Shown: piece after piece, positions 44,521 to 55,943 of the stretch
Position numbering within the stretch: the first letter of the stretch is position 1
Layout: each line of letters opens with the position of its first letter
Source: Chelonoidis abingdonii
Taxonomy: Eukaryota; Chordata; Testudines; Testudinidae
Direction: 5' to 3'
Length of the DNA: 64,000 nt
Assembly: GCF_003597395.2 (NCBI RefSeq)
Contig: NC_133771.1
Span: 135,900,889-135,964,888, forward strand
Position numbers and translations under genes: made by a program
Notes under the pieces: model-generated
Told to the model about the DNA's origin: nothing
The model's database searches: none
Seen by the model: the letters and a program-made list of their open reading frames with translations, nothing else

Positions 44521-45989
44521 CTCAATAATAATTTTAAAAGATGAACAAGAAACCCCACTCTCTAATCACTACAAGAAATGTTGCCTTCAGGATATTAAAA
44601 AATAGATGGCAGGGCATACAGAACACATGCCTCCCTAGCCTCATAATGAAATATAGATGCCAGACAGAAACTATGAAGCTGGAGGGATTCTCTGAGTATT
44701 TTCATCCTGAGCTTTTGAGTTCCTGAGGGGGAAAAATGGGAACCTGGCAATGACAAGAGATTTAAAAGCATTTGTGTGAGCCATTTCTTCTGTAAGGTGA
44801 GAGTGATGATTTCATCAATCTCACTGTCGAAGCACTGCACTAATTTATGCAAAGCCATGAATTCCACTCTCCATGTGACATTGCAGTACACCAGCACTTG
44901 TGCTATTTGTCTGTAAAATATATTCTGGCTTAGTGAGCCCCTGTACCAAATCATTTTCTTTTTATAAATACCATTCCCTGCATATTATATAGTCTCTTTC
45001 CCTTGCACCCACTGAACAGCAATAATGTCAATCTAAATGTAGGCATACAGGAAAGATTAAAAAGTGGGACAAATAGCACCAGGACTATGTTGAAAGCAAG
45101 TGGCAGAAAAAGAAATAGAGAGAAAGAGTGCAGTGGATACCAAAAGGAATTTGATTGTGGATTGTAGGTCTAAATCTTCACTTAGGAGGAAATTGTAGGC
45201 AGCATTGCACACAGGATTCCCTCTGAAAAAACCCAGGCCATTGGCTGGAGGCTGGTCACCCAGGTCCTATCCCTCATTAAAATCTTTATGGGGAAGCCAT
45301 GCTGCAGGCCCTCCTTGAAAGGAACCATGGAGAGCGTGAGCCTAAAAGCACCCCAGTGCGAGAGGGGAAAGAGCTCCCCCGTATATAGCAGTGAGCCTCT
45401 GCTGGCCTAATCCCCACTGTTGTCATAATATGTATCTAAAAGGTGTCATGTAAGGTGTCAAATGTACACTAGCAACACACTAGTCATGAATATTATTGCA
45501 CGTATATAATTGGTTTTGTGGTGCATTTTTCCAGAAATTCTTCCGCAAGGTGGCCCATGAAGCGGTTGGCATATTGGGGAGCCTCGCTAGTACCCGGGGC
45601 TCAGTACTTTTTGAATGGGCCCTTGCAACATGCGTTAACTCTGATGTTTAAGAATCTGTTCCCCCTTGTATTTAGCTGTGACACGCTACCTTTCCCAGAA
45701 AAAATGAAACACAAGTAGCAAGGGATATTGATGTAAAATAAAAAGGGAGAAATCAAAGACAGATTGGATGGGTCAATAAACGGGATACCAAAGTAAGAAA
45801 CTCTTGGTTCTTGAGAAGAAAGTGGCAAAAGAACCAGTGCTGTATTTGTTAAGGAAAAGGATTAGCAGCACATCTTTCAAGAGTGTGTTCATGGGTACTA
45901 ATGAGAGTACTGAGATTACTGAATCAGTGATAAACAATCACTCCAACAAGATAAAGGTGAACAAATGCCAGCTAATTACAACCACAGCT
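44521..45989. other. Unassigned sequence
   Basis: About 1.5 kb, no gene recognised. The 119-codon open frame on minus (44595-44954) has no motif and a base composition like its surroundings. Confidence 0.4.
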
Positions 45990-46469
45990 GAGATGTGAGA
46001 TTAGGGATCAAAGAATGGAACTAAAAGTTGTACTTTTTGAAAGAATAAGCATGAATCAGTATAGTTCTTTGAAAGGTAAATCATGTCAGACAAATGTGGT
46101 TATCTTTTTTATGAAATAACTGTTGATCTAGTAGAGACAAGACAATTATTGGATTTCATTTTTCTCTCATAAAAAATGAAAGAAATTCAAATACCACCAG
46201 TGATGGGTGACCTTATAAAAATCTAGACTGACAGATTTTTCACAAGTGTAAATTCCTTGATTTCAGTGGAGTTACTCTGAGTGTCTCAAGGGTAAATGAA
46301 TGGAGAATGAGACACACATGTTTTAACATATCTTAATTTTAGAAAACTTTGACAAATTTTTATTCGGTGAGTTGTTGAATTAAATCTCTAAAGAAGACTT
46401 AGCTAAATTATGAAGATGGGTAAAGAATCAGTTAACAGGTAGAAAGATGTTGGAGTTAAAGGTGTATAT

Positions 46470-46915
46470 CAGGGGTTCCAAAACTTTCTGCTGGCATGAC
46501 CCCATTTTAATGAAATCTTTCCTGCTGGGACCCCAGACAATATGGTGAATGCCATTTTGAAGAGCAAAATGTCATCCTCCCCACAATGTGACCTTGCACA
46601 CTCCATAATTGTGAGGTCATACTACATGGAGGATGCCATTTTGCTGTACAAAATTATGTCCTCTGCACAGTGTCACCTTGTATGTATGGTGCATGCGAGG
46701 TCATGCTGTGCAGAGAATGCTAGTTTGTAGCGCAAAAATGGAATCCTCTATGCATTGTGACCTCGCAGGCATTGTACATATGAGATCATATGCTGCAGAG
46801 CAAAATGGTGTCCCCTGCAAAGAAGGGATCACCCTGACCCCATCTGCTGAGTGTGGGCTCACATCTTTGGGTGTGAGCCCATTTGGGATCACGACCCAAA
46901 GTTTGGGAACCACTG
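46470..46915. mobile_element. hAT element with CAGGGGTTCCAAAACTTT ends
   Basis: 446 bp. Left tip CAGGGGTTCCAAAACTTT, right tip (reverse complement) CAGTGGTTCCCAAACTTT. Flanks GTGTATAT (46462-46469) and ATGTATAT (46916-46923) are an 8-bp duplication with one mismatch. The middle is a threefold tandem repeat. It has no transposase. Confidence 0.9.
46551..46802 (+). repeat. Three tandem copies of an 84-bp unit
   Basis: Units start at 46551, 46635 and 46719, exactly 84 bp apart, with no net indel. Each begins GC(C/T)A(T/G)TTTG, followed by a CAAAAT-like block, then TGTGACCTTGCA-like and GAGGTCAT-like blocks. Because 84 is divisible by three, an open frame reads as 28-residue repeats, but the third unit carries a stop and nothing suggests translation. 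Confidence 0.85.
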
Positions 46916-47145
46916 ATGTATATTCTTTGTGGAAGTTGGTGGGGAATAAAATCCCATAAGGACCTAAGTAGTGGAACAGTTATTTTTAACTGATATGATC
47001 TTGACATATTAATAATGTGTAAGATCAGTAAATTTACAGATAAAACTAAAACAGAGTGATTAAGAATGAGGCACCTGGCTCTTTAAAGGATAATCTCAAC
47101 AAAGAGAATGAATGGGCTCAGATTAGAAACATGGAACTGAATTGG

Positions 47146-47360
47146 CCTGATTCTGATCTCACTTGTGCTGCTGTAAATCAGGACTAGTTCCAATAGGGTG
47201 ACCAGATGTCCTGATTTTATAGGGACAGTCCCAATTTTGGGGTCTTTTTCTTATATAAGCTCCTATTACCTCCCACCCTGATTTTTCACACTTGCTGTCT
47301 GTTCACCCTAAATTCCAATGAAGTCAATGGAGTTACACCGGTGTAAAGGGTCTGATTCTA
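47146..47360. repeat. Palindromic dispersed repeat split by a MITE
   Basis: Left half GGCCTGATTCTGATCTCACT (47147) to about 47193 and right half AATGAAGTCAATGGAGTTAC (47317) onward belong to one self-complementary reptile repeat. They are separated by the hAT MITE at 47194-47310 and one duplicated target site. Confidence 0.65.
47194..47310. mobile_element. 117-bp hAT MITE with TAGGGTGACCAGA ends
   Basis: Left tip TAGGGTGACCAGATG, right tip (reverse complement) TAGGGTGAACAGACAG. Flanks AGTTCCAA (47186-47193) and AATTCCAA (47311-47318) are an 8-bp duplication with one mismatch. The interior has complementary halves, GGGACAGTCCC being one palindromic part. Confidence 0.9.
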
Positions 47361-47760
47361 TATGATCATGTAATTAAAGACTGTAGCATAAAGCACATGC
47401 CCCAAGGAAACTTTTAATTCCGGCATATCCTAACTTCTGAGCTCCTGACCTTGAAAACTTTATAACAATCTTTTAAAGCAGTTATCATATGGAATGGAAT
47501 GACTAGAATTAACAAAGTTTACCTATGAGGAAAGGTTTACCAGACTGGACTTGAGAGAAGACAAGAGGAGCCATGAAGAATTTAAATGAGCTAAATGATA
47601 CATTTACACATGAGTTCCTAATGGAGGTCATTTGACATACCTGAACAAGAGAGCCCAGGTTTAGGTTAAGGTGGCATATATGTAAAAAGAACTTGAGGAT
47701 TATTTTACAGAGAGTGGTGAGTAAGTGGTATGAACTTTCAACTAAACTGGTACAGTTAAG

Positions 47761-48384
47761 CAATGCTAACATAAGCAAACTTTGGATGATGATACAGAGT
47801 TTTAATCCGTTTGTGTTTGAGATTAGCCAACAACCCATTGTGAGGGGGAATGGAAAATTTTTCAATAATCGTGTTCTTGCAGTTTGGCTATGTGGGTGTG
47901 CTGTGCGTGTGTTATTTTGCGTGTGCACATGGGAGTGTTTATGCCTTTTTTGGCAGAGAAGTTGGCTAGGTTTAGAAAAGTGTAGGGTTTTTTTTTTAAG
48001 TGTATGTTTTAAAGAAAGTTTTGAAACATGTGTGAGTGATGTGGCAAAGATGACACCAATCTCTCAGCCACAAAGGATCTGCTTCTGCTCCAAAACCGCT
48101 GTGTAACAATGCGGGTTCTGTCTTCCATAATTAGTCCAAGTCCTCTGCTGACCCAGGCAGTTACTATGGGATCCTGCAATGCTTCTATTAGAGTTGCTAA
48201 AATAAAATTCAAATCAGATTAAGTTCTGAAGGTACATTGTATTATGGATGGAAAGGAACAAGTAAGTCTCTGCTCTTATTCACCACAGTCTTGGACACAA
48301 TTGTTAAGGGGAAACTGATAAATTAAACAACACTTAAAAGGAGAGTATCGGAGTTTTAATAATTATAATTATATCGGTCGCCTT
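47761..48384. other. Unassigned sequence
   Basis: No gene recognised. Contains a short GTGTG-type stretch (47889-47925) and a T-run (47988-47997). Confidence 0.4.
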
Positions 48385-48560
48385 TCATCTAAGACACTCA
48401 AATGCACCATGTTACCCCACTTTTACAGACAGGGAAACAGGCAGGAAGAAAAGTTATGTAAATTGCCTAAAGTCACAGTGTAACCAATATGAAAGCTAGG
48501 AATAGAATCCAGTACTTTTTCCTTTTGATTCCCTTGCTCTGACCTATAGAGAATGCTGCC
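48385..48560 (-). mobile_element. MIR-type SINE fragment, minus strand
   Basis: The plus strand reads CCACTTTTACAGACAGGGAA, then TTGCCTAAAGTCACAGTGTA, then AGGAATAGAATCCAGTA and a final CTGCCTCCTG. This is the reverse complement of the MIR/LINE2-type tail and core (GCCTCAGTTTCC side). It is diverged and non-coding. Confidence 0.75.
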
Positions 48561-49108
48561 TCCTGTTAACTGAGTTTGCAGACAAATATGACATATGCAA
48601 ATGCAAAAACTGAGGAGTGGATTTCTCCTTCTCATAATAGCCTGTTAGGGCCAACTGCTTTTGAATTTAGAACTTTAACTTCATGGGCGTTTACTCAGTT
48701 CTTGACTCCAAATAGCTTGCAACCCAAATCATTATGGTCCATGAGTTTCCAACTTGGCAAATACATATATAATAAACACTTTGTGCTTTTCAAAAGGAAG
48801 CAATCCTGCAACAATCCCAAAGATGATTTTGGTCTTTCTTCTTTTTACTTTATTGAATCCTGACTTTGTCCATTATTTCTGTGTACCCCCAAAATGAGAG
48901 CAGTAGGATCTAGCAGCCTAAGTACAAGGCAGTAAATTAATTCCTGAGCTGTAATAATCCTGGTTCTAACACTCCCACCCCACCCACCTACACACACAAA
49001 TGGATGAAACACACCCAAAAACAGTCTAATCCTAAGACTTTTTGGATGCAACACTTTTTAAGTTAGGACATTGTCATCTATAATATTTAGAAAGTGTGAA
49101 GAATTCCA
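48561..49108. other. Unassigned sequence
   Basis: About 550 bp with nothing recognised. Confidence 0.4.
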
Positions 49109-49603
49109 CTCTTCAAAAAAATATGTTGAAAAATTGGAAAGAGTTCAGAAGCGAAAGAATAATTTGAGGCCTGGAAAACTATATGTTATATTGAGAGACT
49201 TAAGAAGCTCAACGTATTTAGTTTATCCAAGAGAAGGTTAAAGATTACTGGATCACAGTTTACAAGTACCTACATGGGGAAGAAATTTCAGAAAAAGATA
49301 TGAAATCCAATGCCTGGAAACTGGAACTACACAAATTCAGATTAGCAACAAGGGGAAAAAATCAGTAGTGAAGGTAACTAACCACTGGGATAATTTGCCA
49401 AGGAATGTGATGGATTCTCTATCACTTACAGTCTTCAAATCAAGAATGCAACTCTTCCTGAAAGATATGGTGTATCTTAAACAGAAATTATGGACTTGCT
49501 GCAGAAATGACTGGATGAGTTTCTTTGACCCATGTTATGCAGCAGGTTGGACTAAATTATTATAATGGTCCCTGCTAGCCTTAAAAAAAATCTATGAAAA
49601 TGG
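49109..49603 (+). mobile_element. CR1 LINE 3' end, plus strand
   Basis: Starts in ORF2 (AAAATTGGAAAGAGTTCAGA, 49130), runs through GAAGCTCAACGTATTTAG and AAGTACCTACATGGGGAAGA (49264-49283), and ends AAAAAATCTATGAAAATGG. Translated near the end (49368-49565), NHWDNLPRNVMDSLSLTVFK is the conserved CR1 C-terminal block. The 5' part is missing and frames are broken upstream. This copy is less decayed than the one at 45990-47760. Confidence 0.92.
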
Positions 49604-51085
49604 GGATAATAGCATTTACTTAATGACCTCACAAGAGAGTTATGGGTAAAACAGAATAATTCACAAGGAATAATTGATTACATTAATTCATCCCAATTTT
49701 CTGCTTATAAAATATTGAGGAGCAGATAATTAATTCCTCAGATTTATTGACTTGAATTTAACCGGCAAATATCTTAGCAAAATCTTTACTCCAGACGCAA
49801 GCCGGGATACTTAGTTGTGATTGTACAGAGAAAGTGCATCATATTGTTTCTGTTCCAGGACTAGATGAGCATGTAAAGAGTCTCCAGTTGCTTCCCTTTA
49901 TCAGTTGCCATCCAGATCTTTCAGTGAAGCTGTCTTGTTCTTTATCGGCCCAATGGCGTTTCTAATGCCCTCAGACAACTGTCTACTGTCACCTGTGTCA
50001 GCCGCCTGTTGGATGCTGTTGCAGAGACCAAGCTAAAATTCTTGAGCACACCTCCTGGAAGCCATTTGAACAACCTTACAAGCTTTTCTTAGGTTGTTGA
50101 ACGAATCAGTAGTAGGAATAGACTTGTAGGTGATCAGGGCAGATGGCATGACTATAGCCAAAGTATTTTCATTTACAAATTCAAGCAAATATTCACAAAC
50201 CAAGTTGTTTCCTTCCCCCCACCCCCTGCCATTATTTACTCAGTTCTAGGTATATGAATTAATTTAAACGTGAAGATTAAGAGTGTTATATAAGTGTGCT
50301 CATTGGGGCAAGGACCCATCTTTCTGTTCTATGTCTGTGTGATGCCCAACATAATGGGGTCCTGGTCTGTGACTGGGGCTCCTAGATATGACTGCAATAC
50401 AAATGATCAGACATTTAAAAAATCAAAACCTACCCACAATTAATATAACTGATGTGAGGGAAACAAGTCATACGTATTGAGACACAAGTGAAACCAAGGT
50501 CAATTCACCCCATTTCTGATTGAATATTATTATGACAAGACCACAATAATAAAATAATATACCTACAAAAGGTATATTAATATAATGTTAAAATATAATG
50601 TTAAAATAATCCCTTAAACCACAATCATACCAGACCTTTCATGGTTAGTGAAATCCATTTAAACAGATACTTGACAAAGGAATGAAAACTGTTGTCTGGT
50701 GACAATCAGACCTGCTGAAAGAATTAAACTGTTAAAGCGAAGGAGTCTGCCAGCAGCAGCTTTATGTCAACGGTTATGTCTACAGCTACCAGGCCAAGAA
50801 GTAAGGCTGTTAAAAAGGAAAAGATTTGTTATGCCTCAAAAATATGCACTTACGAGACATTTACAGTACCGACAGGCCCTGGTAATCCATGTCTAACCTG
50901 GATTATTTATGTGCCCAAGAATCCAAAATATTGCAGTTGTACGCTATTTCAATCGCAGTGTTCAACCCATTGATCAAATTCCATGGTGATGTAAATACTA
51001 GTTAATTTGGTCAAGCACGTGTAGGAAATGGAATATTATCTTCTGTGGTAGTGCTTACAGGCCCACAGGGATAAATGCCCCCATT
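49604..51085. other. Unassigned sequence with one repeat tail
   Basis: Apart from the repeat tail at 50295-50410, no gene is recognised. An AT-rich patch with repeated TATAATGTTAAAATA-type units lies at 50560-50610. Confidence 0.45.
50295..50410 (+). repeat. 3' tail of an old amniote retroposon
   Basis: GGGGCAAGGACCCATCTTTC, GATGCCCAACATAATGGGG, then TCCTGGTCTGTGACTGGGG and CTGCAATACAAAT follow the well-known tail that ends many reptile and bird LINE/SINE copies. Confidence 0.7.
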
Positions 51086-51093
51086 ACACCAGG

Positions 51094-51383
51094 CAGGACT
51101 GGCTCTAGCTTTTTTTGCCACCTCAAGCATGGCAGGCAGGCTGCCTTTGGCGGTTTGCCTGCAGGAGGGCCCCAGTACCGTGGATTTGGCAGCATGCGAG
51201 TGGGAGCTCCGCCAGTCCTGCTGCTTTGGCGTACCTGCCGCCGAATTGCCACCAAATCCGCGGGACTGGCGGACGTCCCACAGGCATGCCGCCGAAGGCA
51301 GCCTGACTGCCGCCCTCGCAGGGACTGGCAGGGTGCCCCCCCATGGCACGCACTTGGAGCACTGGTGCCTGGACCCACAACTG
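51094..51383. mobile_element. hAT MITE, third copy of the CAGGGCCGGC family
   Basis: 290 bp. Left tip CAGGACTGGCTCTAGC, right tip GCCTGGACCCACAACTG (aged form of GCCTGGAGCCGGCCCTG). Flanks ACACCAGG (51086-51093) and ACGCCAGG (51384-51391) are an 8-bp duplication with one CpG-type mismatch. The interior is GC-rich and palindromic (CGGCAGGCAGGCTGCC-like arms). Overlapping open frames on both strands (up to 156 codons) are by-products of GC content. Confidence 0.88.
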
Positions 51384-52224
51384 ACGCCAGGCACTGTACA
51401 CACATATAACCGAGAGATGGTCCCTACAATCGAAGTAGGACATGACAGACACCAGGTGGTTATAACAGCACAGGATTGCAATTAAATCTTAGGTAGGAAG
51501 TTGCATCAATTTGGTCTTCACGTGTGTGCAAAATGAGCATAACTGGTATCAAAAGGAGGTGGGGATGGGATTAGCAGAAAAAGCAATTAAGAGTAGGGGT
51601 AAAGAAGTGAGCATGTTGGGGGGGAGGAGTTTGCACCCACCTGTTAGATCCTTTTCCTACTGCACTCTTACATCCACACCCTGGCATGGAAATCACATTG
51701 ATTTTGTACATTAACTCAATGCCAAATGGGGGGCATTACTGTATTATTTAGACCTGCCTTACAATCCACTTACATCCAACAGGTGACTTGCACCATGTAC
51801 CTCACTGCTCAGTTTGACTTGGAGACTCACAGGGGAGTTGCACTGGCTTATAACAGGTAGGTACAGCCCAGTTTGGCCCACTGGATTGAATAACTGTACA
51901 GAGCATTGTGGCATCTGTGCTAATGGGCATGTGTAATGAATGGTATTTGGATCAAAAAAGAGCTAGAAGAATTCTACCTTCAGGAAATGTGGCACACAGG
52001 TTTAAAACCACTGCAATAACCGAGGTAAAACAGTGACAGTGTTCAGCTGAGAAAACCTTAGCTGAGCCCCTACTGGTTTGGTAAGGGAGAGGCTTCCTTT
52101 TTGGTTCACCGAGTACCAGCCTGTGACCCACACGGAACATGGCTCTAGTCTTGGCTTTACAACAATATGGAGGAGACACACACTGAAAAACCAGTCATCC
52201 AGCACGAGGGACCATTATCACTAA

Positions 52225-52427
52225 GGGCCTGATTCTGATCTCACACCAGTGTAATCCCATTGACTTCAACAGAGTTACTATTCTGCTTTGCAGGGCGGTA
52301 ACTAAGATCAAAATCAGGCCCTAATTAAAGGCCCAGTCCTCAATCACTTAATATCGAGTGCATTTCTCACCGCACTATTAACAGCGAGCACAGTGCTCAA
52401 TAGTAAGTGTTTGCAGGATTGGGCCCT
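52225..52427. repeat. Two adjacent palindromic dispersed repeats
   Basis: 52225-52322 begins GGGCCTGATTCTGATCTCAC and ends with its near-complement GATCAAAATCAGGCCC. 52331-52427 begins GCCCAGTCCTCAATCACTTA and ends CAGGATTGGGCCC. Each is close to a full inverted repeat. Confidence 0.7.
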
Positions 52428-53098
52428 ACATCTGCTCTGCTGTGGGCCCAGCAGTGGCAAATAGAACAGTGAGTATGCTGAGGGGCACTTGGCATTTCCA
52501 CCTTATTGTCCCCTCCAGCTGTTTTGTCAGCCAGCCTAGCTGCTGTTTGGTTTGCTTCGGAGTTCAGTGTTAATATGTTAAATGCAAGCTGGCTGCTGGG
52601 TTAAACCCAAATGTGGATGCCTAGCCACTGACATTTTATGTTATTGCCAAGAATAACAGTCATGGTTTTTAAAGCTCTCTTTAAAACTGTCTATTCTGCC
52701 TCTGCTGCTGACTGAATAGAGCTAGATTTTAAAAGGTGTTTAAAGTTTTATGGCCACTAGTAGTATATGTAAATATGCCTGTAAAGACAAGATCTGCCTT
52801 TTTCCCAAAGAGTGAGCTGAGCTCCTGCAGGGCTTGAGGAGGAGAATTTTCTACCCTACATAATGCAAAACTGGCAAGGTGAATAACCAAGGAGGATGAC
52901 TTGTTGCGGAAGGGAGGCAGAGTTCACCTTCATCCAAGAGCCAGGTATGGGTCACAGCGGGAGAAAAGAATTTGGATTTCACTGGTTAGTGGTCTGCTCT
53001 GCTATGGCAAATCTCATATTTCTATCTGTCCACCCCACCCTCTTCCATGGAATTGACACAGAGTGATTGACAGGACTGTTTGAAGAAGGGGTGGTTTA

Positions 53099-53554
53099 GG
53101 GCCTGATTTCGTTCTCACTTATACCAATGTAACCCTATTGACTATAATGGAATTACTCCTCATTTACAATGATTTGAGACCAGGATCAGGCCCTTAATAT
53201 GGCAGGAGGGAGGAAGATCAATGGAGATCAGCAGCAGGTGTCATTTTGCCTAACAGAGGCTTTTAAAAACTATAGATACTAGGTTATGAAGTAAAAGGAC
53301 AGGGGGGCAACACGATAGAGGGCAATTAGTGCAATTTACAATAACTTTTCTAGCCAGGTGCTCCTTCGTTATCCATATGGGGTCAAATCCTCAGTGTGAG
53401 TTGCATGACAGTGAGAGAGAGATTCTAGCTGACAGAAAATACAGGCAATAAGAAGCAAACTCTGCTCTGTTACACCAGTGTAAATTTGGAGTAACTCCAT
53501 TTACATCAGTGGAGCTGCTCCACATTTATGCTAATGCAACAGAGCAGAATCTGG
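53099..53554. repeat. Two more copies of palindromic dispersed repeats
   Basis: 53099-53194 runs GGGCCTGATTTCGTTCTCAC to GACCAGGATCAGGCCC. 53461-53554 runs TCTGCTCTGTTACACCAGTG to GCAACAGAGCAGAATCTGG. Both are self-complementary around a CCATT/AATGG-type centre. Sequence between them is unassigned. Confidence 0.65.
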
Positions 53555-55429
53555 TGCACATACTGTAGAGTTCATCCTGAGTTTTACAAGACAGAAAGAG
53601 ACAGGGTTTACTTGCCCTTTACAGAAAGCACATTGCAGATGAAAGCATGCACTGCATTTCCCGTCTGTGCTGACTCAAATCTACAAAAAGCAACATTTTG
53701 TGCTCTTTTCTTCCCAGATAAAAACCACCATCCAGTCCTTGCTGTGGAAATCTGACATTTTTAAGACTGCTGTAAGTACCAGTGGAAATTTGTTGCTTCA
53801 GCTTCATCAAGGGATTCCGGAGGCTTGCTTGACTCCACCTGGGTCTTCTGACGTTTAACTTATTCTCTTCTACTGCTGCTAGCATGTCTAAGAGCCAAGA
53901 TCATCCATGTGGGACCAGTTCATTGACTATTCTATTTTGTCCATCAAGACTTAATTAAATTTGACTGTGCCACTGAGTGCTGCTTCCACTTGCTTCTTCT
54001 TACTAGCTTGTTCTATAATAACTCATCTGCACTTCCTGTTTTCCTTTCCTGGGACTCCATGGGACTATCTTTATTGTTAACTCTAATGAGAGGATTAACT
54101 TCTCACCCACTGGTGGGCATTTCAGATTTTTCATATCTTTCAAAGAATCCTTAACTCTCAAATATCCACATGGTCAAATATTCAAAATGAGGCACATGTG
54201 GTTGCATGAATTTTTACGCACACCTAGTTTATGCATGCAGATACCTGCTGCATGCCCACACATTATAGTATTTAAGTGTGCCTGTGGCCTGTTAGATGCT
54301 CTACTGGTTGAATGCAAATGCACAATCAGCTATTTAGGAAGCATAACTTAAGGGCCTATCCCTCCATTTGAATAACTTCCCCATACTCTCGTTTTCCATT
54401 GTCCCAAGGGCTTTTCTAGGGCTAGCTTAAAAAGGTACAACCAGGTTGCTGCTCATGCTTATTTTCTCTCTCTTTCCCAGCCCCCAAGTGGGTCTCTGGC
54501 TGTTGTCCATGGACTCTGTGGATTCCGTTAGACTTATCTTCTCTTGGCTTTATCTCTCTCCCCACTTATCACTAAGGCTGACTATATTGCCCTCTTTTAG
54601 GTTGATGATGGTCTATCACTCTTGTCCTTCCCTGTGGCACAGTTCACATAAGATTTAGGTCAAGTAATGGCAGCCCCATGCTAGCAAAAGGGCACGAAGA
54701 TGATTGTAAGACCACCAGGAACTGGAGCAATTGGGCTGTCTCCATCACTGTTGGGTATCTGTAGACTTAAGGAAATATTCTAGTGCACAGCCTGTAATTT
54801 GTTAAATCAAACGTAGATAATTTCAAGTCAAGCAAAAGTATTGGGCCTGTTTTAACAGTATGGCCATGACATGTTTCAGACTTAAGCCAAGTTTGCTGTA
54901 GTTCCATACAAAAGTGTGCTTAGGTTTTGCTTTTATAGGGGAGAAGAGCATTCTCCCCCCTCCTCACTCCACAATAATGCAAAAATGACACACAATATTT
55001 TGTTCCAGCTTTTCTAGAACAATTCACCCCCAAGCAGTGATGACGCATGGAACATTTCAGGCCAAGAGGCATGAGTGATTTAGAAAGTGACGAGCACGTG
55101 ACAATCAAAGATTATCATAAACACTGCTTTAAACCTTTACACATAGAATTTAGTACTGGCAACTGGTATAATAATCCTGGGAAAGAAGCTGTTATGCTTA
55201 ATGATAGCAGCAATAATTAAAAACAGAGCTGGTCAAAAGAGTTAACTGCTGATTAATTAATCTGTTTATATTAAAAAAAAACAGTGTTGGCTTAACTAAC
55301 TAATAAATTGTCCATGCACAAGACAGCTGTCACCAAAAATCACTTGTTGGATAAGTGCTTAAGTCATTTTAGAGTTATTTTAATTAAGTTTCCAGTAATT
55401 GGACTCACCCCAATTTATTCTTCACTCTC

Positions 55430-55489
55430 ATGGTGTGAGAGACAGACAGAGAATATATGTGTGTGTGTGAAAGAGAGAGAGAGAGAGAA
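55430..55489. repeat. Compound microsatellite (GACA, GT, GA)
   Basis: GACAGACAGA, then TATGTGTGTGTGTG, then a GA repeat of about 10 units. Confidence 0.9.
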
Positions 55490-55943
55490 TTGAGGTAACT
55501 AAATTACAGTTGGAAATATATGGGAAAGAAAATATCTGTGACATTCCATATTCCTTATGAAAATATGTTTATGCTATGAATATGACATAACTGAAATGTA
55601 CTTTATGCAAGATGGCTCATGTGAGATATCATTGGAAAGGTTATGATGTACTGAATGTGATTATTCAATTTGTATGCCTGTATCATTTCTGTATCTGAAG
55701 TTAGGAATGTGAACTATATATCTGTATTTCAACTGTGTTACTTTGGGTGTCATCCCCAATCAGCGCTTCACGGCCAAGGGAAAAGCCAGACAGGGCTAAT
55801 GGGCCATTAGCAGAGACAATGGACTGTGAAAGAACTTAGTCTTCCTGTGGACAACCTATGAGCAATGGCTGCCACAGTCATGCAGAGACAGAGATCCGAG
55901 TCACCTGGTACTGGATCCCCCTTCTCCCTTTTTGCAATACCAG

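Larger units (their letters stand above)
45990..47760 (+). mobile_element. Old, shattered CR1 with nested insertions
   Basis: CR1 ORF2 nucleotide similarity appears in order across the region. AAATCATGTCAGACAAATG (about 46078) corresponds to the RT block, TTAGAAAACTTTGACAAATT (about 46339) follows, TCAGTAAATTTACAGATAA (about 47024) is the active-site region, and GGTTTAGGTTAAGGTGGC (about 47658) with GAGAGTGGTGAGTAAGTGG (47710) lies near the 3' end. Every frame is broken. A hAT element (46470-46915) and a palindromic repeat holding a hAT MITE (47146-47360) sit inside it, so it is older than both. Confidence 0.65.
51392..55536. other. Long stretch without a recognised gene, several palindromic repeats
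   Basis: About 4.1 kb. Apart from the palindromic repeats at 52225-52427 and 53099-53554 and the microsatellite at 55430-55489, no gene or element was recognised. Open frames up to 88 codons have no motif. Confidence 0.45.

Noticed and set aside
51011..51485. Overlapping open frames of 156 and 136 codons on opposite strands
   Set aside because: They coincide with a GC-rich palindromic MITE bounded by an 8-bp duplication; both strands stay open because of composition.
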